Source: an uncultured Actinomycetes bacterium
Lineage (GTDB): Bacteria > Actinomycetota > Geothermincolia > Fen-727 > JACVIW01
DNA: 55,951 nt
Direction of reading: 5' to 3'
Assembly (NCBI GenBank): GCA_937127245.1
Contig: CAKZLU010000042.1
Coordinates: 1-55,951 of the forward strand
In this document: piece by piece, positions 9,260 through 18,121 of the stretch
How the letters are laid out: every line of letters begins with the position of its first letter
How positions within the stretch are numbered: position 1 is the stretch's first letter
Notes under the pieces: model-generated
What the model was told of the DNA's origin: nothing
Databases searched by the model: none
What the model saw: only the letters and a program-made list of their open reading frames with translations
Program-made: the position numbers and the translations under genes

Positions 9260-9913
9260 CCCGCACCTCCTTTTGTTTATTTTTTATTTTCTTTAAGGGA
9301 AAGCAAAGAGTGCGTCCCGCTTGCTTTGCCACAGCGGAAAAGCGCAAGCGTTTGATTATGAGCTGATTGGCAGCGCCCCACATGGCTGTTACCCACTTGG
9401 CTGTTAGTCTTCGACTGGCACCTTGACTCGATGGCGGAAGAGTGAGAGTGTCTGATCACGAACACCAAGCTGAGATCCGCTTCCTTTTCCTGTCTTGTTT
9501 CAATCGGAACTGCGCCAGGTGACGCACCTTCCCTTATTTTTCTATCTGTTAATTAAGTTCTACTACTAATTGTTTCCCTCATCTCCTTTTTCTCCACGAA
9601 AAATTCAAAAAACGCTCAACTTTCTTTTTCCGTCTGAAACTCATGTCTGAAACCCGCGCCTTTAACACCCCTTTTCCTTGCGAACAGGTTTCTAAAAGAA
9701 AATCTCCTGAACGAAAATCCAGAACTAAGAACGTTTCGTGGTGGCGGTATGAGTGGGCATGGCAGCTGCGGCGCGAAGGGAATCCCGATATTTGTCAGAT
9801 CGCGTCCGCTTCAATTCCTTATTCTAAGAGCGCGTGGTAGCCGGAGAGTGGATTGTGAGTGGGCCTTCGGACCAAGGCTTTCGGGATAGGAAATAATCAG
9901 AAGGCAGACATAA
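9260..9913. other. Intergenic stretch of about 650 bp, one hairpin, no gene supported
   Basis: A 7-bp inverted repeat, CGCTTGC (9318-9324) with GCAAGCG (9344-9350), could form a hairpin, but no T-run follows. A forward open frame of 65 codons at 9643 lacks a Shine-Dalgarno and has no recognisable protein character. A phrase similar to part of the c-di-GMP riboswitch core appears on the reverse strand near 9310, but the rest of that fold is missing. Confidence 0.35.
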
Positions 9914-10681
9914 TCAGGAGGCAGACGTGCTTACCTTGAACAGCAAGACAGCGATTGCGTAAAAGGCGAGGCCGAACCCAGCCACAGCGGCAAAATCGAG
10001 CCATAAGGGATAGTGGTGGCTAAGCCCAAGGCTGGACTTTAAAAGGTCGTTTGCGAAAGTGAGAGGGGAGGCGGAGGAGAGCGCTCTTGCCCATAATGGC
10101 ATCTCGTTTAGGGGGATGAAAATACCGCTGATGAAAAGCAGCGGAAGACGGATGAAGTTCAGCACGGTCATAACGTTGCCCGGAACTTCTGTGGGAACTG
10201 TCGCGACAAGGGTTCCGAGGCTTGAGAAACACATTGCGCTTACGAGTACGGTAAAAACGAGCGTGGTTACAGATGTAATGCGGGTCGCGAATGCGACTAA
10301 GCCAACGATGAGTGGCAGAATCGCGAGAAGCGAGCCGAAAACAAATCCGGCGATGGTTTTACCGAAAACGACCCAAGAAAAGCTCAGGGGAGCGCAAAGG
10401 TATCGGGCAAAAGTTTTTGTCATGCGCTCAAAAGGCATGCCCGCGGGAGCGATGTTGGAAGAGGTGAAAAACAGGCTGATTCCCACAAGGCCGGGGATGC
10501 TTGAGGCGATTGGTCCGCGCTTTCCGATATAGAACGAAATAAAGAGGAAAAACGGGAAAACGACGCCAAAAAGAATTACCGGAGGCTTGAGGCAGTATAT
10601 CCTTAGGTCCTTAACGGCTATCGCGATTGCCCGTCTGAATTCTTTCCTTAGTTTTTCCATGGAACTATTTTTATCGCTCAT
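9914..10681 (-). CDS. ABC-2 type transporter permease
   Basis: The protein has 255 residues with about six hydrophobic segments in the ABC-2 permease layout: a cytoplasmic N-terminus (KEFRRAIAIAVKDLRIY), a first helix at about 28-48, and a characteristic conserved loop FISGIFIPLNEMPLWARALSSASPLTFANDLLK before the last helix. The start at ATG 10681 overlaps the stop of the upstream ATPase gene as ATGA, so the two are very likely translationally coupled. A second Met (MEKLRKEF, at 10660) is possible. It should form the membrane channel of an exporter with the adjacent ATPase. Substrates of this class include drugs, lipids and polysaccharides; nothing here selects among them. Confidence 0.9.
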   Translation of the reverse strand: MSDKNSSMEKLRKEFRRAIAIAVKDLRIYCLKPPVILFGVVFPFFLFISFYIGKRGPIASSIPGLVGISLFFTSSNIAPAGMPFERMTKTFARYLCAPLSFSWVVFGKTIAGFVFGSLLAILPLIVGLVAFATRITSVTTLVFTVLVSAMCFSSLGTLVATVPTEVPGNVMTVLNFIRLPLLFISGIFIPLNEMPLWARALSSASPLTFANDLLKSSLGLSHHYPLWLDFAAVAGFGLAFYAIAVLLFKVSTSAS

Positions 10682-11646
10682 CCATCGCGGCTGACATCCA
10701 TTGCCGATAACGATTTTGGTTTTATGCCGGTAAGCTCGATGAATACATCCTCGAAACTGGGCCCAGGTGTGTTGAAGTGAGTTATCACGCATCCGGTCTT
10801 TCTCGAATACTCCAAAATCTCTTCCATCAACCTGTGGGGATCGTCGGTTGTTAGGATAAGCTTGTCCCCCCGTTTTGACGCTTTTGATGCGGAAGGAAGA
10901 TATTCGAGAATTTCTGCCTCTTTGGCGGGTGGAACGTCGAACTCAACCTCAACCGATTGAACTCTTTTGGCTGCTTTTCTCAAATTTTCGGGTGTGTCAA
11001 TCGCTATTATCTCGCCCTTATTTATTATCGCGACACGGTGGCAAATAATGCTTGCCTCGTTTATGTTGTGAGTTGTGAGAAAGATGGTCACGCCCCTGGA
11101 GTTCAGTTCCTTTATTATTTCCCGTATTGTGAAAACGGTCGCGATATCGACTCCTGTTGTGGGCTCATCGAGGAACAGCACTTGAGGCTGGTGAATCAGC
11201 GCCATCGCAATGGCGAGTTTCCTCTTCATGCCCTGGGAAATTTTCCGGGCTTTTGCGTATTTTTTGTCTCTGAGAAAGAAAATGTCGAGAAGGTAATCGA
11301 CCCTTTCCCTGGCGATTTTTCTCGGCACGCTGTAAAGCACCGCTGAAAACATGAGGTTATTGTAGGCGGAGTATTCCGGATAAACGTTAGAAACCTCGTG
11401 CACGACCCCTATGCGTTCTTTCGCCTGATACGAGTCCTTGGTCACGTCATGTCCGAGTATGGTAGCGCTGCCGCCGTTCGGGCGCAATATCCCCGTTAGT
11501 ATATTTACGGTTGTTGTCTTACCGGCTCCGTTGGGACCGAGAAAACCGAAGATCTCGCCGCTTTGAACCTCGAAGGAAATCCCCTTTAGAGCCTCGAGCG
11601 TGCCGTATTTCTTTGAAAGATTGTTCACGGTTATGGCTGCGCTCAT
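10678..11646 (-). CDS. ABC transporter ATP-binding protein (ABC-2 exporter)
   Basis: The protein has 322 residues from ATG 11646. The reading frame extends upstream, but MSAAITVNNLSKKYG is the usual family start. Walker A is GPNGAGKTT, the signature is SQGMKRK rather than the canonical SGG, and Walker B is VLFLDEPTTGVD. The Q-loop position reads GVVHEVSNVYPEYSAYNN, so the usual glutamine appears replaced, a variation seen in this family. The last 80 residues form the extra C-terminal domain found in DrrA/NatA-type exporters. It is the first gene of a two-gene operon with the ABC-2 permease and would power export. The CRISPR-like repeat region lies directly upstream. Confidence 0.92.
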   Translation of the reverse strand: MSAAITVNNLSKKYGTLEALKGISFEVQSGEIFGFLGPNGAGKTTTVNILTGILRPNGGSATILGHDVTKDSYQAKERIGVVHEVSNVYPEYSAYNNLMFSAVLYSVPRKIARERVDYLLDIFFLRDKKYAKARKISQGMKRKLAIAMALIHQPQVLFLDEPTTGVDIATVFTIREIIKELNSRGVTIFLTTHNINEASIICHRVAIINKGEIIAIDTPENLRKAAKRVQSVEVEFDVPPAKEAEILEYLPSASKASKRGDKLILTTDDPHRLMEEILEYSRKTGCVITHFNTPGPSFEDVFIELTGIKPKSLSAMDVSRDG

Positions 11647-11754
11647 TTGATTCCGGTTGTTGCGAAATTCTGGAGATTGTAAAGCGTTTTTGTTAACAAT
11701 ACACCTATAATTGGCGTCATTCAAAGATTTAAGGTTATATACCTCGCGTGTTCC

Positions 11755-12117
11755 CCTATCTCCCCAGGCGCGTTCGGGAGTCAAAATACGGGTGAGGGCC
11801 CAAATGTATCAGAGGCTATCTTCCAGGCGCGCTATCGATTCTTGTAAGCAATCACTTATCGATTTCGCCCAAACTTTCTATCCTCCGCGTGTTCGGGATT
11901 CTTAACTCATTGGAGCGACCACACTTGCTTTCATGCCTATCCTCAAAGCGCGTTCGTGATGCTGGCGTATCCAGGATGTCCCGTACGAGGTCAGCCCCAT
12001 CTTTATGGCGCGTTCGGGATTCTGACGACTACCCCACATTTCCGGGGGTGCGCAATCCTGTTACCCAGGCGCGTTCGGAGATTTGTTTTGGAAGACGAAG
12101 TAATTTCGATCTACTAA
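11755..12117. CRISPR. Degenerate CRISPR-like array, six recognisable repeats
   Basis: Six imperfect repeats of about 29 bp begin near 11755, 11815, 11877, 11936, 11996 and 12057. The consensus is CCTATCCTCCAG followed directly by GCGCGTTCGGGATTCTG. Each copy differs from it at about 4-8 positions, including small indels. The intervening segments are 31-33 bp and share no similarity with one another. This constant period of 59-62 bp with unrelated inter-repeat DNA is CRISPR geometry, not tandem duplication. No cas genes occur in the window, and all repeats are eroded, so an inactive relic is the likeliest reading. The core carries an imperfect CCC...GGG dyad. Another possibility is a non-CRISPR spaced repeat family. 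Confidence 0.55.
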
Positions 12118-12437
12118 GCTACAGACGCTTTGAGGGGGTCATTTGCGGTTGCTCGTTTATTCCTATTTGTTTTTACCTATACGAGCGGGCTTTTTCGCGT
12201 TATGAGTGTGGACTCTCCGAACTTTTTCGAAGAGGCTATAGCTTCAAGCCGAAGAGACCTAAATCTCTCTGTTTAAGGTCTTCGCCGGTTGACATCTCAA
12301 GGACTCCGGGATTTGACTTCATGCTTTGGGGCTGGTTTCTCAATACAAAATATCCTCGAGTTTATCTCAGGATGAAAACCTTCGCGATACTGGTGGCAAC
12401 CAGGGGGAACCATGTTATTTGCGCTGAAGTTTCTACA
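12118..12437. repeat. Faint continuation of the spaced repeats
   Basis: The 57-61 bp phase of the array continues beyond its last clear unit. Weak matches to the repeat begin near 12118, 12176, 12235, 12292, 12350 and 12409. The best is at 12292, with ATCTCAAGG and then CCGGGATTTG in the right order. The others retain little more than the leading CTAT/CCAT block and part of the GCGC core. Similar weak matches lie upstream near 11704 and 11733. I regard these as further decayed units, but any single one could be chance. No gene is supported in 11647-12555. Confidence 0.3.
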
Positions 12438-12555
12438 GGAGTAAGATTGCCGCGTGTAAAATTTAAGGAGAACCCCGGAAATTGATTTCTTGGGATTCGC
12501 GGCGGACACAGTCGGCGACTTCCGGGTGACGCGGCTCATTTGAGGCGAGAGTGAA

Positions 12556-13830
12556 ATGGAAGAAGAGGCAAAATTTGGGCTTTATCCCTACCGGTGGGTC
12601 GTACTTGCCTCATTCATGTTTGTGGCCGCGCTAACTCAACTGATGTGGCTCAACTATGCTCCCATCACTTCGCAGACGCAGCGCCTGATGGGCAACATCA
12701 GCGAGTTTAAAGTCGTATTGCTCGCTACGATGTTCCCGCTTTTATACATACCGGTTTCAATCCCTGCGGGTCTTATTATAGATCGCAAGGGTTTCAGGTA
12801 CGCTGTTCTGCTCGGGGCCGGCCTGACCGCGGGATTCTCTTTCCTTAGACTTTTTGCCGACAATTATGCTCTTGTTCTTATAGGCATGATTGGGATATCA
12901 GTCGGACAGCCGCTCGTTCTAAACAGTATAACTAAACTTGTCTCGGCCTGGTTTCCGACGGAGGAATCGGCTCTCGCTACCGGTCTTGCAACCCTCTCGC
13001 TTTTTCTGGGAATGATAGTGGCCCTCGCTCTAACGCCCCCGCTGCTCAAGAGTTTTGGCGAAAACAATCTCGGTTCCTTAAAGATGATTGTCCTCATTTA
13101 CAGTATTGCGGCTCTGGCTGGCTTTCTACTTTTCGCGCTCTTGGGAAAAGCACGCCCACCGCTGCCACCGAAGCGCACCGAGGAGGAGGTCTTGGGTGAA
13201 GAAGCGGCAATTGACCTGAAAGGTCTTCGCGCAATCTCGCGGCTCCACAATTTCCGGTTGCTCTGCGTAATCATATTTATAGGGAATGGCGCGTTCGTGG
13301 GGATACTTCAGCTGATAGAAAAAATAATGAAACCAAAAGGGATAACCACTGTGACCGCGGGAAATATCGGCGCGGCAATGGTTGTCGCGGGAGTTTTCGG
13401 CTGCATTGTTATTCCAACAATTTCCGACAGACTTATGCGCCGAAAACCCTTTGTTATCCTCGCGGCTTTCGTCGCGATACCCACTCTGTTTCTGATTGCC
13501 GCCCTCGAAGGGGTTGTTCAGATGTTCGTGATAGGTTGCGTGACAGGTTTTTTCCTGTTCAGCGCATTTCCGATAGTTCTGACTTACGCTGAGTAAACGA
13601 CCGGCAAGGCACTCACCGGTACCGCGACATCCATGCTTCTGCTGCTCGGAAACGCGGGTGGGGTGGTGCTCACGATGCTGATGGAGGCGATAAAGGGCGC
13701 GACGGGCGGCAAGGAGCAACCTTTTTTCTGGGCTATAATGCTTTTAGTCTAGCTTTTCGTGGTTGCGCTCATCCTTTCGTTTTTCTTGAAGGAGACCCCT
13801 GTTCATGAGAACCGTGAGGCTGAACATTAA
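12556..13830 (+). pseudogene. Major facilitator superfamily transporter with two in-frame stops
   Basis: The frame starts at ATG 12556 behind ggcgagag and encodes a 12-helix MFS protein. The loop after helix 2 has IPAGLIIDRKGFR, the usual G-x-x-x-D-R-x-G-R type signature, and the N-terminus (YRWVVLASFMFVAALTQLMWLNYAPI) resembles FLVCR/nitrate-sugar type members. The frame is broken by TAA at 13594 and TAG at 13750. The same frame then continues without gaps to TAA 13830 and still encodes the expected last two helices (SMLLLLGNAGGVV, then FVVALILSFFLKETP). The two nonsense changes and no indels suggest recent loss of function. The shorter 346-residue product would lack helices 11-12. Confidence 0.8.
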
Positions 13831-13949
13831 TTCATAGAACGGTTGTACAGGGGATTATCCTTTCAATCCATCGGCTATCTTGCACTGGGTGAGGCTGAGT
13901 GGTAATTCATAGTAATTCATAAAACCGTTTCATAGAACGGTTGCACAGG
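13831..13949. repeat. Short direct duplication in the 13831-14804 gap
   Basis: TTCATAGAACGGTTG followed by T/C and ACAGG occurs at 13831-13852 and again at 13928-13949. A GTGAGGCTGA block also recurs ahead of each copy (13814 and 13889). The first copy of that block is inside the 3' end of the transporter pseudogene, so the duplication copied gene-end sequence into the intergenic DNA. Confidence 0.55.
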
Positions 13950-14484
13950 ATTTCGCAGCCGAATTGCTTGCCCCCTCATTACCCGGTTAGAAAATAGAGT
14001 GCGCTTCTCATAGGCTCTTTATTCTCAAAGACTCTTTAATCAGAGAAGCATTCCCGATAATCTCTGATTCACGATAACCTCTGGCCAAGCAATAATCAAA
14101 ACGTCAACATCAATAATAAACTTTAAGTTAAGGTTTATTGTTTATCTATGAGATATAAATATAGCCTTATTACAGCATCTCTGTGGCTTCAAGAACCCCT
14201 GAGAGGTATCCTCAACTAAATTTTCCTTACCGGCAGCTCTTGTTTTCAAAGACATTGGGTTTGATCAATGAACACTTGGCGGTGGAAGCCGCCGTTGAGT
14301 CGCAATGAGTTTTCGAAAGATGAATCGATTCCCGAGAAAGAGATAACGTTTTCCTCATAGCGGACGCATGAGAAAGGCTTATGTCGAAATCAGCGCTTCC
14401 CCGCTCCGGATCAAGAAAGAATTTAAAAAAGAACGGGCAATCGCCAGGTTCAGATAAGTTTGCCGGCTTTAAGACCGTGAGGGA

Positions 14485-14614
14485 TCCAAACCGGTTTTGG
14501 TTCAAGACATGTTGATGAGAAAATTAAGGAAAAACGGCATATAAAAACGGTATATATAAGACGGCACAGCTCCAAACCGGTTTTCGGTCAAGAAAATCAA
14601 GACATGTTAATGAA
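14485..14614. repeat. Imperfect direct repeat, 86-bp period
   Basis: TCCAAACCGGTTTT is repeated at 14485 and 14571. Each copy is followed by GGTTCAAGA-like sequence and then GACATGTT(G/A)ATGA, with about 10 extra bases in the second copy. The DNA around it is AT-rich and no gene is supported in 13831-14804; the 92-codon reverse frame at 14227-14505 has no binding site or protein signature. Confidence 0.5.
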
Positions 14615-14804
14615 CCTGAAAATGTTTGAGGCTCGATTTTAGTAAAGAACATAAAGAGCGCACTTCTGAGGTCTGAAATGACATTCCCGTCACTCGACTT
14701 TTAAATTCCGATTCTGTATGATTTCTTCATTGCTCGAAGGGTTATATTAGATTTTCGGAGCGGTTATCGAGCCGAGTTTTATCAAGGAGGGAGAGCGCAT
14801 AGGT

Positions 14805-15323
14805 ATGTACCTGCCTTTTGCCATCCAGTGGTCACGCTACTTAGTTCACTTGAACAGATATCTTGCTACCGTTCTCATCGCAATGACGCCGATCGGTGAA
14901 CTCAGAGCCGCTCTTCCGGTGGCAAACCAGTCTTTCAACATCCCGCTTCCGATTGCCTACGTGCTTTCAGTGGTCGGAAACATGATACCGGTCTTCTTCC
15001 TGCTCTGGTTACTTGAGCCTGTCTCACGCTGGCTCATGGCGCACTCGAGGATTTTCGACAGATACTTCAATTGGCTTTTCGCCAGGACGAGACGGAAACT
15101 TGACAAGAAGTACGAGATCTACGCCGAGATTGCGCTTGCCATATTCGTGGCTATACCGCTTCCGGGGACGGGCGCGTGGACGGGGTCAGTGGCGGCTTTC
15201 CTGTTCGATATACCTTACAGGAAAGCGCTTTTCTGGATATTTGTCGGTGTTCTCGGGGCTGGGCTGATTGTCTCGGCGGTGATGGGTATGTCCGTGGGAG
15301 TCTTGAAAATTTTTAACTGGTAG
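14805..15323 (+). CDS. Small multidrug export-like membrane protein (Sm_multidrug_ex / COG2426)
   Basis: The protein has 172 residues with four to five hydrophobic segments. The signature P-x-x-E-L-R-A-A-L-P (TPIGELRAALPVA) follows the first helix, and AIPLPGTGAWTGSVAAFLF is the second conserved loop of the family. aaggagg lies at 14784-14790, unusually far from ATG 14805, so the start is slightly uncertain. Family members are annotated as putative small multidrug efflux proteins, but experimental support is thin and undecaprenyl-phosphate or other roles have been proposed for related folds. It is a single-gene unit ending at the strong terminator at 15393-15416. Confidence 0.75.
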   Translation: MYLPFAIQWSRYLVHLNRYLATVLIAMTPIGELRAALPVANQSFNIPLPIAYVLSVVGNMIPVFFLLWLLEPVSRWLMAHSRIFDRYFNWLFARTRRKLDKKYEIYAEIALAIFVAIPLPGTGAWTGSVAAFLFDIPYRKALFWIFVGVLGAGLIVSAVMGMSVGVLKIFNW

Positions 15324-15392
15324 CAGCGGTGAAGCCAAAGATTCCGCTTGAAATAAAGCGAAACGCAATCCTCTCTTAGATGCTTTGTTGTG

Positions 15393-15416
15393 CCGCTCGT
15401 CCAGAGCGGTTTTTTT
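15393..15416 (+). terminator. Rho-independent terminator
   Basis: A perfect 6-bp stem (CCGCTC 15393-15398, loop GTCCA, GAGCGG 15404-15409) is followed directly by seven T residues. It lies 70 bases after the small membrane protein gene and is the cleanest intrinsic terminator in the window. The remaining gap to 15634 holds no recognisable gene. Confidence 0.85.
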
Positions 15417-15634
15417 GGGTTTGATGTGAAGTTTATATTCTTTATGAGGCACGGGCTAAACTCATTTTGGATTTCAGCACAACGCAGCCGGAAAGACGAG
15501 TTTTGTTACGGCTATTTTGTAAGAAACGTTGGTGTTTGCCGGGGAATAATTACTATATGTATGTCGGGGAAAATCGGCGGGCTTGATTTTGTGGTCTTTT
15601 AATTTCGAGAAAGTCCAAGGGGGTATTAAGCGAA

Positions 15635-16780
15635 TTGAGAGTTGGAGAAATTCTCGAGAGGCTTGATGAGGTATTCCCATGGGAACTCGCGGAGGAATGG
15701 GATAATTCGGGGCTTCAGGTGGGCTCGGAAGCAGCTGAATGCAGCGGTATTCTTTGCGCGGTGGACCCCTCGAATGAATCAATCGAGGCTGCTTCCTGCT
15801 CAGGGTGCAACGTACTTCTTACGCATCATCCTCTCTTTTTCAAGAAAGGAGTAAACAGGATTGACCTGGGGACCCCGGTGGGAACGCTCGTAAAAAACGC
15901 CGTTGAGAAAGGAGTCAATATCATCAGTTGTCACACAAACGCCGATTCCGCCGAGAAGGGTATAGCCTCTTTCCTTGCGCGCTCCATCGGCCTTGAGGGA
16001 TTTTCTCCGGTAGAGGGTTCGAAACGTTCGCGTTTTGTGAAGATAGTAGTATTCGTTCCGCCTGAGTCGATTGACGCTGTATCAGACGCAATGGCGGATG
16101 CCGGCGCGGGCGTTATCGGTGAGTACACGCACTGCGGTTTCAGAACCGAGGGGACAGGAACGTTTATTCCCCAAAAGGGAGCCAAACCCTATTCGGGCGA
16201 GCTGCTTAAACTTAATATGGAAAATGAGATAAGGCTTGAGATGATATGTCCCTCATATAAGGTTTCAAAAGTCGTAAGCTCGATGATATCGGTTCATCCC
16301 TATGAGGAAGTCGCCTACGACTTATACGCGCTCGAAAACCCGATCCCCTGGGGCATCGGGCGCATCGGAATGCTTCCCGAAGCGGAGCCTTGCAAAGGGG
16401 TCATTCAGCGGGCTTCTGGTATCATCAGCTCGGAGCCCCAGCAGGTGATCGGGGACGATGGGAAAAAGGCGCGCCTCGTCGCAGTTGCGCCAGGGGATGC
16501 GGAAAAACTCGTATCGCGCGTAGCGGACAGGGGCGCTGACCTGCTCATTGCTGGCGAGATCGGCTATCACAGCGCGCTAATTGCCGAAGAGGCTGGAATT
16601 TGCGTGGCGCTTTACGGGCATTCCGAAAGCGAGAAAGTGTTTCTAAAAGTAGCCTCATCAGAGCTAAGCTCTGCTTTAGAGGCTTGCGGTAAATATGTAA
16701 AAATCACAAGCGTTGGTGTTGATTTGGACATAAGGAGAGGTGCGAAAAGTGGGCGAAATGACACCTTCGATGGTCGCTGA
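15635..16780 (+). CDS. NIF3/DUF34 family metal-binding protein with internal PII-like domain
   Basis: The protein has 381 residues and starts at TTG 15635 behind aaggggg. It matches the long NIF3 form: an N-terminal half with EEWDNSGLQVG and LLTHHPLFF, an inserted PII-like/CutA-like segment (about 130-235, including HPYEEVAYDLY), and a C-terminal half with LLIAGEIGYH and ALYGHSESE. The HH, H and late H-x-x-x-E positions are the usual di-metal ligands. Bacterial members have been annotated as GTP cyclohydrolase I type 2, but that activity is debated. Its 3' end overlaps the next gene by 32 bases, so the two are likely coupled, a very common pairing in Gram-positive genomes. Confidence 0.9.
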   Translation: MRVGEILERLDEVFPWELAEEWDNSGLQVGSEAAECSGILCAVDPSNESIEAASCSGCNVLLTHHPLFFKKGVNRIDLGTPVGTLVKNAVEKGVNIISCHTNADSAEKGIASFLARSIGLEGFSPVEGSKRSRFVKIVVFVPPESIDAVSDAMADAGAGVIGEYTHCGFRTEGTGTFIPQKGAKPYSGELLKLNMENEIRLEMICPSYKVSKVVSSMISVHPYEEVAYDLYALENPIPWGIGRIGMLPEAEPCKGVIQRASGIISSEPQQVIGDDGKKARLVAVAPGDAEKLVSRVADRGADLLIAGEIGYHSALIAEEAGICVALYGHSESEKVFLKVASSELSSALEACGKYVKITSVGVDLDIRRGAKSGRNDTFDGR

Positions 16781-17480
16781 AACGCTTTACAAAATTCAGC
16801 AGCTGGACACGGAAATCGCTTCCACGAAAGCGCAAATCGAGAAATTGCCCGAAAAGCATCATCTCAAAGAGGCAGGCGAGGAAAGGAAGAGCGCTGAAAG
16901 CGCCGTAAGCTTGCTTGAAAGGGAACTTGGCGAACTCCGGTTGAAACAGCACAAGCTCGACGGGGAACTAGAGATACTGAGCGGAAAAATCGCCAAGGAA
17001 GAAGAAAAACTTTTGAGCGGGAAGATAACCAACCCTAAGGAATTAAGCGCAATTCAGGATGAGATTATTTTTCTCAGAAAGAAAAGAGATGAGATGGAGA
17101 CGGAAGACCTCATTATGCTTGATGAGATAGACGCGCTGAGGGACAAAGTGAAAAAGGAGAAGGAAAAGCTTGTGGCGGCAGAGGAGAGCGAGAGGCTGGC
17201 GAAGGAGAATTACCAGAAGGAACTTGCTGAGCTCCAGGATAAGATAGCCGAGTTGGAAAGAGAGAGGGACGAGTTAAAGGAACAGCTGGGCGATACGGAA
17301 CTTGTCAAGACTTACGAGAAACTTTTGGAAGAGAAGGGTGGTCTTGCGGTGGTGAAAATGGAGGGGGGAAGGAACTGCGGTGGATGTCGCATTGAGTTCA
17401 CGCGCACCCAGATTGACAGGTTCCAGCACGAGGAAGGCATTTTCAGGTGTGAGTACTGCAGGAGGATACTGGTCAAGTGA
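16749..17480 (+). CDS. Coiled-coil zinc ribbon protein (C4-type, DUF164/CT398-like)
   Basis: The protein has 243 residues. GTG 16749 is chosen because aaggagagg ends eight bases upstream; a GTG at 16740 would sit on top of that site. About 170 residues of heptad-rich, Glu/Lys-rich sequence form a long helical hairpin. The C-terminal zinc ribbon follows, with CGGC and, 20 residues later, CEYC. Homologues sit next to NIF3 in many bacteria and have been linked to flagellar or secretion ATPase-associated structures in some species, but no general role is agreed. Here it is flanked by NIF3 and an RNase H gene, with overlaps at both ends. Confidence 0.85.
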   Translation: MGEMTPSMVAETLYKIQQLDTEIASTKAQIEKLPEKHHLKEAGEERKSAESAVSLLERELGELRLKQHKLDGELEILSGKIAKEEEKLLSGKITNPKELSAIQDEIIFLRKKRDEMETEDLIMLDEIDALRDKVKKEKEKLVAAEESERLAKENYQKELAELQDKIAELERERDELKEQLGDTELVKTYEKLLEEKGGLAVVKMEGGRNCGGCRIEFTRTQIDRFQHEEGIFRCEYCRRILVK

Positions 17481-17992
17481 TGAGCTTTCCGAGCGCGGGG
17501 CGGGAAAAACAGAAAAAGGAATCGGTAGGAGAAAGAAGCTCTGACATTGTTGATTTATGGAGCGATGGCGCATCGAGGGGAAACCCGGGTCCGGCGGGGA
17601 TAGGGGTATTGGCAAAGGATTCCTCCGGGAGAGAGGTTCTTCGTCTATCCGAGTACTTGGGTGAGACAACTAATAACGTTGCGGAGTATTACGCGCTTAT
17701 CAGTGCTTTAGAGGAACTCTCCGAGATGGGGTATCGTAGGGTCAGGGTAAACTCCGACAGCGAGCTTCTTGTGAGGCAACTCTCCGGGATTTTCAAGGTT
17801 AAAAGCAGAAAGCTCATGCCGCTTGTTGGAAAGGTCAAGCAAATTCTCGCGGCATATGATGATGTGGAGCTGAATCATATCAACAGGAGCGAAAACGTTG
17901 AATGCGACCGTCTGGCTAATGAGGCCATCGACGAGGGGCTTGCCGGTGTCAAAAAGCCCATTCTTACCGAAGGGGAGGCGAGCCTTTTTTAA
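17477..17992 (+). CDS. rnhA: Ribonuclease HI family protein
   Basis: The protein has 171 residues and starts at GTG 17477 or ATG 17480, overlapping the previous stop (GTGATGA). The catalytic acids of RNase H are all present: Asp30 (WSDGASRGNPG), Glu70 (NNVAEYYAL), Asp94 (NSDSELL) and Asp144 (ECDRLANEA). It lacks the basic protrusion of E. coli RNase HI, so it belongs to the compact group seen in Actinobacteria and archaea. It should cleave RNA in RNA-DNA hybrids. The 25-residue N-terminal extension is low-complexity and has no domain I recognise. Confidence 0.9.
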   Translation: MMSFPSAGREKQKKESVGERSSDIVDLWSDGASRGNPGPAGIGVLAKDSSGREVLRLSEYLGETTNNVAEYYALISALEELSEMGYRRVRVNSDSELLVRQLSGIFKVKSRKLMPLVGKVKQILAAYDDVELNHINRSENVECDRLANEAIDEGLAGVKKPILTEGEASLF

Positions 17993-18121
17993 GATTTACC
18001 GAAACCGATAAGCGCTATCGGACGGAATTTGATTTTTGGTCCTTACGTTGTTGTGGTGCTCTCTTTAGACATCGGGTATTTATATGTAGTTATATGATTC
18101 GATTTTTCTGGAGGGAAAAAG

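Noticed and set aside
9300-9360. Possible c-di-GMP riboswitch fragment on the reverse strand
   Set aside because: Only a short GGGACGCA-like phrase matches. The second conserved half of the fold and an adjacent target gene are both missing.
9643-9840. 65-codon forward open frame
   Set aside because: There is no binding site, the composition is unlike neighbouring genes, and no motif is visible.
9849-9863. 15-bp identity with 25926-25940
   Set aside because: One or two such matches are expected by chance in a window of this size, and the flanks do not align.
14227-14505. 92-codon reverse open frame
   Set aside because: It has no Shine-Dalgarno or recognisable domain, and it runs across a repeat-bearing gap.
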